From Lachnospiraceae bacterium (GTDB lineage: Bacteria; Bacillota; Clostridia; Lachnospirales; Lachnospiraceae), in NCBI GenBank assembly GCA_022797535.1, contig JAAWKU010000004.1, positions 1 to 58,334 on the forward strand: a stretch of 58,334 nucleotides of DNA. Direction: 5' to 3'. Below are positions 28,326 to 37,739 of the stretch, piece after piece (the first letter of the stretch is position 1; every line of letters starts with the position of its first letter). The notes under the pieces are model-generated. The model was given only the letters and a program-made list of their open reading frames with translations, was not told where the DNA came from and ran no database searches. Position numbers and translations under genes: made by a program.

Positions 28326-28365
28326 CAAAAAAACACCGGACACATCTCTGCATCCGGCGCCCTGC
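28326..28365 (-). terminator. Rho-independent terminator after fic
   Basis: Minus strand GCGCCGGATGCAGAGATGTGTCCGGTGTTTTTTT. Confidence 0.7.
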
Positions 28366-28397
28366 CGTCTCAAAATCTCTTTCTTCTGTTTATGGCC

Positions 28398-29165
28398 TTA
28401 CTGTAATGTGGGGGACTGGCCCCTCTCCTGCTGTGGTCCGGAAAGCTCAATGTACCGCTCCATCTGCCTGTCCACAAGCCCTGCCACCAGCTCCGCAAAG
28501 GGCTGCAGGTTCCCCTCCACCGCATAGGCCTCCAGTGCCTTGAAATATTCCAGCCTGTCCTCCTTGGCGATGGAAACGGGCGGGAACCCCTCCGCCATGA
28601 GCTGGTAGTTCATGATGAGCCTTGAGGTCCTCCCGTTCCCATCCGTGAACGGGTGTATCTTCACAAATTCCGCATGGGTCCACGCCGCCAGCTCCACCGG
28701 GTTCAGCTCCTTCCCCTTCCAGGACAGGTCCGCGTAAAAGTCCTTTACCTGCCGGTACATGAGCGGCGGGGGCGGCGGCATATGCTGTGCGCCGGAGATA
28801 TACACCTGCACGTCCCGGTATACCCCGCCGACCTGGATGTTCTCCATCAGCAGGGCATGGATGTCCTTGACCTTCCCCTCGTCCAGGGGCATCCCCTTCC
28901 CGATGCATTCCTTCACATAGCGGAACGCCTTGCGGTGGTTGACCGCCTCATAGATCTCCCGCAGCGCCTTCCCCCCGATGGAGATCCCGTCCTCCAGGAG
29001 CACCTTTGTCTCGATGAGCGACAGGGTATTCCCTTCTATGGCCGTGGAATTGTGGGTATATTCTATTTCAAATGCCCGGTCAAAGGTGAACGTGGTATAT
29101 TCCGGGATGGATTCCCGGCACCGGCCGTATAGTTCCTTTTTCCGGAACAGCTCCTGATAGTCCAC
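28398..29165 (-). CDS. Fic-family protein (putative AMPylase)
   Basis: Fic motif HPFTDGNGRTSR; N-terminal inhibitory-type motif STAIEGN; GTG start after GGAGG. Confidence 0.93.
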   Translation of the reverse strand: MDYQELFRKKELYGRCRESIPEYTTFTFDRAFEIEYTHNSTAIEGNTLSLIETKVLLEDGISIGGKALREIYEAVNHRKAFRYVKECIGKGMPLDEGKVKDIHALLMENIQVGGVYRDVQVYISGAQHMPPPPPLMYRQVKDFYADLSWKGKELNPVELAAWTHAEFVKIHPFTDGNGRTSRLIMNYQLMAEGFPPVSIAKEDRLEYFKALEAYAVEGNLQPFAELVAGLVDRQMERYIELSGPQQERGQSPTLQ

Positions 29166-29202
29166 AAAAAAGCCCTCCTTCTCTTTCAAAACTTCCTCTT
29201 AC

Positions 29203-29259
29203 AGTATAGCACATTTCCCCGCTATAGTAAGCCGGAATTTCATTTCCTGTAAAGGAAAT
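29203..29259 (-). promoter_or_regulatory. Candidate fic promoter with upstream palindrome
   Basis: -10 TATACT (29203-29208); palindrome ATTTCC-TGTAAA-GGAAAT at 29242-29259. Confidence 0.5.
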
Positions 29260-29269
29260 TGTCCCCCGC

Positions 29270-29848
29270 CTAGTCCTCCGGCATGATCCACCGCTCCCCG
29301 TCAAAGTCCTCGAACCGCTCCGTGGTCACGTTCTGCTCATAGTACACCGCAAGGATGCGCTTTAAGTCCTCCCGGTCCGCCCTCTTTACGGAAAATCCCT
29401 GCTCCTTCAAGGACTTCTCGATGCGGGACAGGTAGGGGAGCACCTCCGGCTCCTTTTCCTCCCGCAGCCGCACCATGATCAGGAATTCGCGGGCTGTGGC
29501 CATCTGCACCTGTATCCGGTCAAGGTGGGCCTGGTCTTTTTCCAGGAGCCTGCGCACCACGGGGTTTTCCTCCTGCTCCATGCGGGCGCGCAGGAACCGC
29601 TTGTTGTCCTCAAAGCTCTCCCGGCTGTTTAAGCACAGCATCTCGATCTCCGCCACGCCTTTTAACACTGTCATCAGCGCATAGATCCTGGCCCCCACGC
29701 TGGACGGTGACAGCACGGAGATGTTGGAGGGCTTCACGATGAAATACACCAGCTCCCCATGCCCGTAGGTCACCAGGCTGTAGTCCGTGACCTCCGCCGC
29801 CCCGATCAGCTGGCGGGTGGACGCCCTCTGCCTTTCCTCCCTTTTTTC
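29270..29848 (-). CDS. Conjugation-module protein resembling the N-terminal region of TraC/SCO6880-like VirB4 proteins
   Basis: LVYFIVKPSNISVLSPSSVGARIYALMTVLKGVAEIEMLCLNSRESF...RLLEKDQAHLDRIQVQMATAREFLIMVRL; next to a PrgI-like gene. Confidence 0.55.
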   Translation of the reverse strand, partial: EKREERQRASTRQLIGAAEVTDYSLVTYGHGELVYFIVKPSNISVLSPSSVGARIYALMTVLKGVAEIEMLCLNSRESFEDNKRFLRARMEQEENPVVRRLLEKDQAHLDRIQVQMATAREFLIMVRLREEKEPEVLPYLSRIEKSLKEQGFSVKRADREDLKRILAVYYEQNVTTERFEDFDGERWIMPED

Positions 29849-29856
29849 TTTTCTGC

Positions 29857-30120
29857 TCATTCCGTATACCTCCATTCAAAGAACTGCTGGCCCGCGAAAA
29901 AGAATGCGCAGGCATACCTGATAAAATCCAGAATGCTGGTGTCCTCAAAGCGGATCGTCAGAAAGGAATAGACCGCCGTGAGCACGATGGGCGGGAAAAA
30001 GCCTGCCTGTGTCAGCGCCAGAATGGAAAGCAGCGCACACACGCCGATAATTCCGATATCCTTAAGCTGCCAGAGCCACATTGTGGCTTTGGCCTTCAAA
30101 TTGTCAGGGTAAATATACAA
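29857..30120 (-). CDS. PrgI-family conjugation membrane protein
   Basis: MYIYPDNLKAKATMWLWQLKDIGIIGVCALLSILAL..., two TM helices, position before VirB4. Confidence 0.75.
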   Translation of the reverse strand: MYIYPDNLKAKATMWLWQLKDIGIIGVCALLSILALTQAGFFPPIVLTAVYSFLTIRFEDTSILDFIRYACAFFFAGQQFFEWRYTE

Positions 30121-30300
30121 CTGACCGCCTCCTTCATAAATTTATGAATAATATCCGGCTCCTGCACAGCTTTCCTCCCGCCGCCTGTTTCCTGCGGGCA
30201 TCCGTCCTGTGCACCGGCTCCTGTCACGGAAAAACCGCCGCACCCTGTGGCGCTGGCGGCATCTCCTGCATCCGCATTCTTCCCTTTGGTCCTTCTCCTG

Positions 30301-30720
30301 TTACGCAGGCTCCCCCTGTGCATCCTCCTGCGGGGTTTCTGTCTCCGTCTGCCCTGCCGTTTCCTGTTCCGGCTGTGCCTCTGCCTCCGCGCCTTGTGCC
30401 GTCTCTTTTTCCGTCTCCGTCCGCGTCCCTGTCTCCGCTTCCTGCAGCGCCTTTTCAATAAGGCCGATCACGAAGTCCTTCTGGCTTAAGCCCGTCACTT
30501 TCAGGTGTGCCTTGACCCGCTCAAAAAATTCCTCTGATACCTGGAATGCCAGTGTCCTTGTCGTCCCGTTTGCCATGTTCTTTCCTCCATTCTCAAAGTG
30601 TTCCTTCAGCACCATCTCGACATATTGGCTGAGTGTCAGTTTCATCTGTTCCTGCTCTGTCCGGGCCTGCGTGTGCAGGGACTCCGGGATCATCGCGCAT
30701 AGGTTTTTACGGTTTTCCAT
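30301..30720 (-). CDS. RHH-like ICE protein with Glu/Thr-rich tail
   Basis: MENRKNLCAMIPESLHTQARTEQEQMKLTLSQYVEMVLKEHFEN; second RHH-like stretch TLAFQVSEEFFERVKAHLKVTGLSQKDFVIGLIEKAL. Confidence 0.65.
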   Translation of the reverse strand: MENRKNLCAMIPESLHTQARTEQEQMKLTLSQYVEMVLKEHFENGGKNMANGTTRTLAFQVSEEFFERVKAHLKVTGLSQKDFVIGLIEKALQEAETGTRTETEKETAQGAEAEAQPEQETAGQTETETPQEDAQGEPA

Positions 30721-30834
30721 GTCCCGCCGCTCCTTTCTCTGTCCTCTGTAGGCCAAGTATACCGGCAATGCATGGGGAAAGCCATACCAATACCCAACAA
30801 GGATTTCCCGCAAAAGGATGCAGGACCACCAATG

Positions 30835-32739
30835 TTATACATCCCCAGAGCTGCCCTCCCGCCTGCGCAGGAAATATGCAATCCCGCGCAGCACGAAGTC
30901 CACGCAGGGGATTGCCACGCTGTTTCCCAGCGCCTTGTACCGCGCGCTGTCCGATGCGCCGGGGATGTCCGTCCAGCCGTCTGGAAAGCCTTGCAGGCGC
31001 TCGCATTCCAGCGGCGTCAGTCGCCGGATCAGGTTTCGTTTCCCCACGATGCATTTATCCTGGCTGACATACTGGTTACTAACCCCTTTCTCATCCCCCC
31101 GGCACAATGATCCTACCAGTTCCTGATAGGTTTCTTCCCCATTTTCATTCTCTTCTTCTGCCGGTATCGGTTCCCCCACCCCATCCGTGCTGTCGAACCG
31201 GAGCGAAAACACCGCATGGTGGTCCGTAGCCGTCAATGTGTAGGAGATGCCAGACTGGCACCCAAAACCGTTCCCGCCGTTTTGGGGCTGCCTGTCAATG
31301 ATGTTGCCGGTAATGCACAGCGTTTCCTGCAGGATAGGGATACCACTCTGGTTCCTGCTTGGGCGCGGGTCTGTGATAGTGGGGCATATCCCCTCCCCGG
31401 TCCCGGCGTGTCCCTGCCGGGAGGCCAGCACCAGAGGCTGGTTGTTCCCTCCCATCCCGAAGCCTGCAGAGACGGTCTGGGATATCCCTACCGGCCCCCT
31501 GAACCGGGAATCCTGCCCGTGGTTGTCGAACACCAGAGGCTGGTGCCCATGCTCCTGCGCCCGGAGGGTGCCTGTCTTATTTTCTGTCAGGTGCATCTGG
31601 CTGCCGCCCTGATCATTCAGGCACAGCACACCAGGGCGCTCCGATGCTGGGGAGCATTCCCCGTTCCCCTTGCCCGCAGCCCCAAAATCCAAAAGCCCGC
31701 CCAGATCTACAGCCTCATCCCGCTGGTTCACATGGAAGCTGCTTCCTGCCGGGAGACGCACCGTTTCCTCCCCCGGCTGCGCCACCAGAGGCTGGTGGCA
31801 GCCCATCCTTGCCCTTAGTGTTACCGTCACGTCTTCCGTGACATCCATCCTCTCCCCGCCCTGATCATTCAGGCAGTATGTTTCCTCTGGGAGATCTTTT
31901 GTCTGCAGATACCCATGGCCGCCTCCATCCCCGCCGTACAGGGCCGGCCATGTGCCGGACTCCCCGAAGATACGGCGGCTCTGTACATCCCATGGGGTCA
32001 GGCAAGCCCCGCCTGCACCATCAGCGCCTCCTTGAGCTGCGCCGGCAGCTCCTTGCCCCTCTCCCCCGCCCGCCGCAGTATCCCCTGGCAGGCCGTCCGG
32101 CTTAAATAGTATTTCGGGTGCGGTGAGTCCTCCAAAATCTGCGACAAGGAAGATACGGCGGCGTCTCTGGGCGACTCCCCAGAATTGAGCGTCCAGGACT
32201 CTCCAAGCCAGGCTGAATTTATCTCCCAGAATGGCCGCCCCAGCAGGTCCCCAGCGCCCGGCGTCAGGTCGAGGCACATGACAGGAACTGTCCTTGATTC
32301 TGACAATCTCTTCGATGACCGCCCGGAAGTCCTCGCCGCCCGCGGAGCTGAACGCCCCTGGGACATTTTCCCAAACGAGGTATCTAGGTCGGACAAGGTC
32401 ATCTGGTATACCCCTTCTCCCATCGGCTTCTCTCATCTCCTTTACGATACGCACCTGCTCCATGAACAGCCCGGACCGCTCCCCCGCAAGCCCCTGGCGT
32501 TTCCCCGCCACGGACAGATCCTGACAGGGCGATCCCCCGCAGATGACCTCCACCGGGGGCAGCACCGCCCCGTCCAGTTTCGTGATGTCCCCCACATGGA
32601 GCATTCCGGGGAACCTTATCTTGGTCACTTCCATGGGGAACGCCTCGATCTCGCTGGCCCATGCCGGGGTGATCCCGTTATGCACGGCGGCCAGCGGGAA
32701 TCCCCCGATGCCGTCAAACAGGCTGCCCATCGTCATCAC
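30835..32739 (-). CDS. DNA (cytosine-5) methyltransferase with expanded repeat-bearing middle region
   Basis: GSLFDGIGGFPLAA; GGSPCQDLSVAGKRQGL; WENVPGAFSS; RRRRIFLVADF; LTPLECERLQGFPDGWTD; YKALGNSVAIP. Confidence 0.95.
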   Translation of the reverse strand: MMTMGSLFDGIGGFPLAAVHNGITPAWASEIEAFPMEVTKIRFPGMLHVGDITKLDGAVLPPVEVICGGSPCQDLSVAGKRQGLAGERSGLFMEQVRIVKEMREADGRRGIPDDLVRPRYLVWENVPGAFSSAGGEDFRAVIEEIVRIKDSSCHVPRPDAGRWGPAGAAILGDKFSLAWRVLDAQFWGVAQRRRRIFLVADFGGLTAPEILFKPDGLPGDTAAGGGEGQGAAGAAQGGADGAGGACLTPWDVQSRRIFGESGTWPALYGGDGGGHGYLQTKDLPEETYCLNDQGGERMDVTEDVTVTLRARMGCHQPLVAQPGEETVRLPAGSSFHVNQRDEAVDLGGLLDFGAAGKGNGECSPASERPGVLCLNDQGGSQMHLTENKTGTLRAQEHGHQPLVFDNHGQDSRFRGPVGISQTVSAGFGMGGNNQPLVLASRQGHAGTGEGICPTITDPRPSRNQSGIPILQETLCITGNIIDRQPQNGGNGFGCQSGISYTLTATDHHAVFSLRFDSTDGVGEPIPAEEENENGEETYQELVGSLCRGDEKGVSNQYVSQDKCIVGKRNLIRRLTPLECERLQGFPDGWTDIPGASDSARYKALGNSVAIPCVDFVLRGIAYFLRRREGSSGDV

Positions 32740-33131
32740 AGGCGCCCCCCGACACCCCCCATGGCCTGCACTGTCCCTGCCATGTCCTCCCCCAGATGTA
32801 GAAATTCCGCCACCGTCTCTCTGGAAATGCGGCGGACAGGGATTTTATGCCTCCACGCCGCTTTCAGTTCCTCCTGCATGCCGCCGGAGACGCGGCTGCC
32901 GCACAGCCACATCTCGCCGCACACCTCAAGGAGCTTAAGCCCCATCCTGATCCCCAGTTCCCGCTGTTCCGGCACTGTGTCATCCAGCAGCTGCGGGTAC
33001 AAAAGGTGGGCCGCCACCGGGGTGCAGCCCCGCTCCATCGCCAGTCGGCAGGCAGCTTTCGCGAACGCCACGTTTCCCTCCAAATCCCCCGCATAGGGGG
33101 ACGCAATATATACAATCTTTCCTTCTGCCAT
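32736..33131 (-). CDS. DUF4406 / nucleoside 2-deoxyribosyltransferase-like protein
   Basis: KIVYIASPYAGDLEGNVAFAKAACRLAMERGCTPVAAHLLYPQLLDD. Confidence 0.8.
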   Translation of the reverse strand: MAEGKIVYIASPYAGDLEGNVAFAKAACRLAMERGCTPVAAHLLYPQLLDDTVPEQRELGIRMGLKLLEVCGEMWLCGSRVSGGMQEELKAAWRHKIPVRRISRETVAEFLHLGEDMAGTVQAMGGVGGRL

Positions 33132-33140
33132 AAGCGCCTC

Positions 33141-34100
33141 CTACTTCACTACCTGCACAATGGTCTTTGTCAGGTTCACAGCCCCCTGGGCCGCATAAAC
33201 TGCGCCCATCACATTGGCTCTGGTCCCGGTATCCAGCCCGAACTGCCCCGCGATGCGGGGGACCTCCCCTGACGACAGCATCAGTCCAAGCCCCAGCAGG
33301 GCGTGGTCCTTCACCACCATCAGCCCCGCCACCAGGATAGTCGCCTGCAGGAACGTGGTCAGGCACAGCCCGATGACCTGCTTGCACCAGCCCGTAAAGC
33401 CGTCGATATATCCTCTGGGGACGCTGAACAGGTAGAGGCTTCCCACTGCGATCTGTATCATCAGAATGCCGCCCCTTTTCAGGTTGGCAAAGAACACCTT
33501 GATGACAGCGTAGCCCATGAGGATCAGTATAAAAATCATCAGTATCGGATTGGTGATGCTCCCAAGCCCCCCGAACACTCCCGCGGAGGCGGCATCCTGC
33601 CATGTCCCTGCATCCTTTAGGGACTCAATCGTGCTTACAGCCACCGCCCCGAAGTCTGAACCGAAACCGGTAATCCCCGCCGTAAAGCTGCCTTGCAGGG
33701 ACACGCACAGCTTGTAGAGTTCCACCGGCACGGTGGAGAACAGCCCCGCCGCCATAAACCCTTTGATGGCGTTAAGGCCCGTCTCCCGGATGCTTCCCCT
33801 CCCGCTCTGGCACTCAATTCCGCACTCGAACACCGCCACCACCAGCCCGGTGGCGTACAGCGCCCATGCCAGATAGGAAAAGAACAGCACGATGGACTGC
33901 ACCCACCCCATCTCAAACAGGTCGGCCCCCATGTTTCCCATCTGCATAAAGAAATCGCCTAAGAACCCTACTATCTGGCCGTAAATCCAGTCGATGATCT
34001 GGCCCAGCACGGTATCGGCGATAAAATCCCATATGAACACTTCCGCACTCACTTCCTTCCCGGTATGCGGATACTCCCTGTTCCGCTTCTTCTTTTCCAC
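33141..34100 (-). CDS. TrbL/VirB6-like multi-spanning conjugal transfer protein
   Basis: Multiple TM segments; QSIVLFFSYLAWALYATGLVVAVFECGIE; PILMIFILILMGYAVIKVFFANLKRGGILMIQIAVGSLYLFSVPRGY. Confidence 0.85.
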   Translation of the reverse strand: MEKKKRNREYPHTGKEVSAEVFIWDFIADTVLGQIIDWIYGQIVGFLGDFFMQMGNMGADLFEMGWVQSIVLFFSYLAWALYATGLVVAVFECGIECQSGRGSIRETGLNAIKGFMAAGLFSTVPVELYKLCVSLQGSFTAGITGFGSDFGAVAVSTIESLKDAGTWQDAASAGVFGGLGSITNPILMIFILILMGYAVIKVFFANLKRGGILMIQIAVGSLYLFSVPRGYIDGFTGWCKQVIGLCLTTFLQATILVAGLMVVKDHALLGLGLMLSSGEVPRIAGQFGLDTGTRANVMGAVYAAQGAVNLTKTIVQVVK

Positions 34101-34129
34101 TTTTTCCGCTTTTCTTCCTGCCGTTTATC

Positions 34130-34552
34130 TCAGCACATCTTCTGGCCCATCTGCGGCACCGGCTCCCGGAACACGTCCAGGTAATCGCTGACCGCCCTGG
34201 ATAGCTGCCCATAGTCATCCGCATTCGGCTTGTATATATACCATTCTACGTTTCTGCCGTCTTTCCATATATGCGGGCAGATGCCGTCACGGAAGCAGGG
34301 GTTGTTTACCTTCCTGCTCCCCCACAGGTCTGAAAAATGCAGCATCATGCTGTCAATCTCTCCTTCATGGCGGTTGATGAGAACCACCTTCAGGGCATCA
34401 TAGTTGTCTGAAACAAAAGAGTCAGTAAAATGGATTTTCACGCAGATGTCCTCTGAGAGCCTGCCATAGCAGGCTTTCCCTACAATACGGACATCGGAAA
34501 GCCCCGTTCCCTTCCCAAAAAGTTTCCGCAGTTCCTGCTCAAAAAAAGTCAT
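34130..34552 (-). CDS. Tandem paralogue 1 (MTFFEQEL family), unknown function
   Basis: MTFFEQELRKLFGKGTGLSDVRIVGKACYGRLS; closely related to 34765-35193. Confidence 0.75.
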   Translation of the reverse strand: MTFFEQELRKLFGKGTGLSDVRIVGKACYGRLSEDICVKIHFTDSFVSDNYDALKVVLINRHEGEIDSMMLHFSDLWGSRKVNNPCFRDGICPHIWKDGRNVEWYIYKPNADDYGQLSRAVSDYLDVFREPVPQMGQKMC

Positions 34553-34764
34553 GCCTGCACCTCCCTGCATGCTTCAGCGCACATGCCAATCAATAATTAG
34601 ACTATTAATCGCCTAAACTCCTGCCATCTGCCCGTAAATCCGGCCGATAATCCGGCACGGTGTCGGCGGCAGAATCCCAGCAGAGTCCTATATGAAAACT
34701 TCCGCCGCCCCTTCCTTCCCAAACACGGATGCTTTCCGCTCCACTTTTTCTTCCCTGCCCTTAC

Positions 34765-35193
34765 TCAGCACATCCTCTGCTCCATCTGCGGCTCCTGCAC
34801 CGGCTCCCGGAACACGTCCAGGTAATCGCTGACCGCCCCGGATAGCTGCCTGAAATCAGCATCTGTGGGCTTATATACATACCATTCTGTTTTTCCGCCG
34901 TTTTTCCAGATATGCGCATGAATCCCATCACGGAAGTCAGGGTTATTTACCTTTTTTCTCCCCCACAAGTCGGAAAAATGCAGCCGTACACAGTCAATCG
35001 GCCCTTCATGGCGGTTGAGCATCGTGACCTTCAGCACATCGTAGTAGTTCGCTTTACTCACTGCGACAAATTTCGCTTTCAGGCAGATGTCCCCGGAGAG
35101 CCTGCCATAGCAGGCATTCCCCACAATCCGAATATCTGAAAGCCCCATATCCTTCCCAAAAATCCTCTGCAGCTCCTGTTCAAAAAATGTCAT
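34765..35193 (-). CDS. Tandem paralogue 2 (MTFFEQEL family), unknown function
   Basis: MTFFEQELQRIFGKDMGLSDIRIVGNACYGRLSGDICLK. Confidence 0.75.
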   Translation of the reverse strand: MTFFEQELQRIFGKDMGLSDIRIVGNACYGRLSGDICLKAKFVAVSKANYYDVLKVTMLNRHEGPIDCVRLHFSDLWGRKKVNNPDFRDGIHAHIWKNGGKTEWYVYKPTDADFRQLSGAVSDYLDVFREPVQEPQMEQRMC

Positions 35194-35326
35194 GCCTATA
35201 CCTCCTGCCCGCTTTCCCGGGTGTCAATTCAATATTCTGTTGTTTGTCTTATTACTGCACAATGGGGCTATGCTCATGTTATCGTACTAATCCGTATCCG
35301 GATATGGAATGTCCAGACTTCCCGAT

Positions 35327-35433
35327 ATGCCGCCTGCGGCGGCACAAACACTTAATGAGAAGAATTGCTTCTTTGCATTTCTTCCGTGTGAGATTTAGAA
35401 CTTTTTGGCGTCCCATCCTATGATGGGATGTCT
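35327..35433. repeat. Structured intergenic element (hairpin-linker-hairpin), related to 55456-55511
   Basis: GCCGCCTGCGGCGGC then GAAGAATTGCTTCTTTGCATTTCTTC, followed by CATCCTATGATGGGATG. Confidence 0.7.
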
Positions 35434-35458
35434 TTAGAAGTCCTTCTCATACTTTTCC

Positions 35459-35794
35459 CTATATCCCAAGTATCTGCCAGATATAAAGTGGTGCTGTCAG
35501 CGTGAACACCAGACAGGCAAACAGGATCGCCGGAGCCGCCCATTCAAACTGTCCGTGTTTCCGATAATCAAAGTACGCCGTCCCCAGCTTGGCAAAGAAG
35601 AACACAGCCAGAATCAGGTCGATGGCGGGGAACACCACTTTGTTCACCACCGTTTTGATCTGGGCCGATGCCGTGATCCATGTCCCCTCAATCGCCCCCG
35701 CCACATCGCCGGATGCCGCATATGCGGGGACGCAGAACATGCTGGCGGCAAGGAGCGCCGCACACAGTAAAAGAGCCATTTTCTTCATTTTCAT
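35459..35794 (-). CDS. VirB2-like / DUF3852-like small membrane protein
   Basis: Signal peptide then two TM helices; VNKVVFPAIDLILAVFFFAKLGTAYFDYRKHGQFEWAAPAILFACLVFTLTAPLYIWQI. Confidence 0.7.
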   Translation of the reverse strand: MKMKKMALLLCAALLAASMFCVPAYAASGDVAGAIEGTWITASAQIKTVVNKVVFPAIDLILAVFFFAKLGTAYFDYRKHGQFEWAAPAILFACLVFTLTAPLYIWQILGI

Positions 35795-35847
35795 AGGTTA
35801 TCTCCCTTCTTTTTTCCTTTTCCTGATGATAGTTTTCCACCCTGCTG

Positions 35848-37575
35848 TCAGTCCGGGTTCTGCGGTGCGATATGCCAGTCGCTCCAAAGGTTCCCGCTTA
35901 TGGTCACAGAGTCCGTCAAATCCATGGAGAGCATCCCTGCGGGCGTCCAGCAGTCTATGAGCCATGTGTAGGCCGTATAGCCCCCGTCCGGGTACCATAT
36001 GGGGGTGAAGTGGGTCCTGCGGTTGTAGGTGCTGTAGGGGTTCTCCTTGAACTCATGAGACACGTCATAGCCGCCGCCCATGCGCTCCAGAAGCCGCCAG
36101 TAACTCTGGTAGCCGAACTCCGGGAAATAGGTGACGGCATTCTGCGCCGCCGTGACCGCTGACGGCTGGCTCGTACTCACATGAGTGTCCACCCGCTCCT
36201 GGATGCCGTATCCGGATTTCAGGGTCCTCCCGCTGGCCGTGGGTGATTTTGCGTCCGGAGTGACTGCCATGGACGCGGAAAGGCTGGCATAATATCGGTC
36301 GAAAGAAAACTCCCATCCTCCGTGGTCGCACCATTCCCCCTCGTCCTCGCCGTCCTCGTTATAATCGCTGTGCCATACCCAGTGCTCCTTCCACCAGGGG
36401 CGCCAGATCCCCCAGCTGGCTGACGTCACCTGCCCCTTTGCCGGGGCTGGCACACTGGAAAAACCGTCATTCCTGTCATCCGCATTGGGGTCCGGGGGCG
36501 GGTTCGCGTCCAGGTCCACGATATTCGCCCGGATAGTGCCCTTGCTTGCAGAGCCGCCCCCATGCACGTCCACTGTGATCACCATGACCTGCGGCTCCCT
36601 GGGCGTCCTCCAGCGCACCCACGCCAGCTGGCTCTCCCCTTCCGGGTAATAGACGCCGTTCACCGTATAGCTGCCCCCCGCGATGTGGAACGTGACGGAG
36701 ACCGGGTGGTCCGGGTCGCTCTGGCCGCCCCTGATCGTCACCGCGGTGATCACCTCCGTATCCGTGCGGTACTCATAGTCGCAGTCCGTCACTTCCGGTA
36801 TCTGCGGCGGCATGTCATTGAAGCGCACGATGCCAAGCCCAAGGCTGGACTTGATGTCCGCGTTGGAGGCTGCCGTGTTCCGGCTTCCGCCCCATGCCGG
36901 GAACCCTAAGTCCGCCGTTTCCAAAAACAGGGCCAGGGGGAGGTTCTTATGCGACAAGGACACCATCTTCCGCCGCAGCCCGCCGCTTATTTTTTCATCA
37001 TAAAGGGCCGCCTCTGTGGCCGTGGTGGCGATAAAGGCGCCCTGGAACATGTAATAGGCAACCGGCTCAATGAGCAGCCGATACTCGCCGTTTACTAATA
37101 CATCAAACTCCATCCCCACCAGGTCCGCAATGCCCCGCACCACCTGCTCATCCGTGAAATAGCTCTTGATGGCAGAGATGTTGCTGGTGCCGCTGGAGCT
37201 GACGATCCGGGGCAGCGCCTGGGAGGGGTTCGTATAGGCATAGCCGCCCTGTGCCGGGGAAAGCCCTGCGCCGCCGCTGTACTGCAGCTTGCTCACCTTC
37301 CCGAAATGGTAAACACTGCCGGGGATGCTCTGGTTGGTCAGGTCTATGGGCGTGGTGACCACTGAATGGTCGCTGGCCCTTACCACGCTCACCCTCACCC
37401 CGTCATAGCCCGGCGTCCATTTGTTCTGGCTGGTCCCCTGCCCCATGCCGCCTCCCCCGCCGTCCATGTTCCCCTCCCCTGTGGCATGGGCAGGAACGGC
37501 AGACAAAAGGGAGCAGAGCAGGGAAACCGCCAGCAGGAATGCAATGCTTTTCCCTACTTTCCTGTTCTGTCTCAG
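35848..37575 (-). CDS. Large secreted protein of unknown function
   Basis: Signal peptide VGKSIAFLLAVSLLCSLLSAVPAHA; Gly-rich linker; aromatic-rich C-terminal half. Confidence 0.7.
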   Translation of the reverse strand: MRQNRKVGKSIAFLLAVSLLCSLLSAVPAHATGEGNMDGGGGGMGQGTSQNKWTPGYDGVRVSVVRASDHSVVTTPIDLTNQSIPGSVYHFGKVSKLQYSGGAGLSPAQGGYAYTNPSQALPRIVSSSGTSNISAIKSYFTDEQVVRGIADLVGMEFDVLVNGEYRLLIEPVAYYMFQGAFIATTATEAALYDEKISGGLRRKMVSLSHKNLPLALFLETADLGFPAWGGSRNTAASNADIKSSLGLGIVRFNDMPPQIPEVTDCDYEYRTDTEVITAVTIRGGQSDPDHPVSVTFHIAGGSYTVNGVYYPEGESQLAWVRWRTPREPQVMVITVDVHGGGSASKGTIRANIVDLDANPPPDPNADDRNDGFSSVPAPAKGQVTSASWGIWRPWWKEHWVWHSDYNEDGEDEGEWCDHGGWEFSFDRYYASLSASMAVTPDAKSPTASGRTLKSGYGIQERVDTHVSTSQPSAVTAAQNAVTYFPEFGYQSYWRLLERMGGGYDVSHEFKENPYSTYNRRTHFTPIWYPDGGYTAYTWLIDCWTPAGMLSMDLTDSVTISGNLWSDWHIAPQNPD

Positions 37576-37674
37576 GTTCATTCCTCTCAAACACATCCTC
37601 CTTTCCAACCGGGCAGGGCAGTCCTTCTCCCCTACCCGCCGTGCGGCCCATTCCCCTGCATGGGCCAGTGCATA

Positions 37675-37715
37675 AAAAAAGTGCCGCACATTGACCTGTA
37701 CGGCGCCTTTCCATC
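37675..37715 (-). terminator. Rho-independent terminator
   Basis: Minus strand GCCGTACAGGTCAATGTGCGGCACTTTTTTT. Confidence 0.6.
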
Positions 37716-37739
37716 AAAATTTTTTTCAGTTTATCCGAT

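Noticed and set aside
26408-29848. VirB4 split into two genes by insertion of fic
   Set aside because: The 26408-28255 product already has its own VirB4-type N-terminal region, so the 29270-29848 protein is more likely a separate conserved component.
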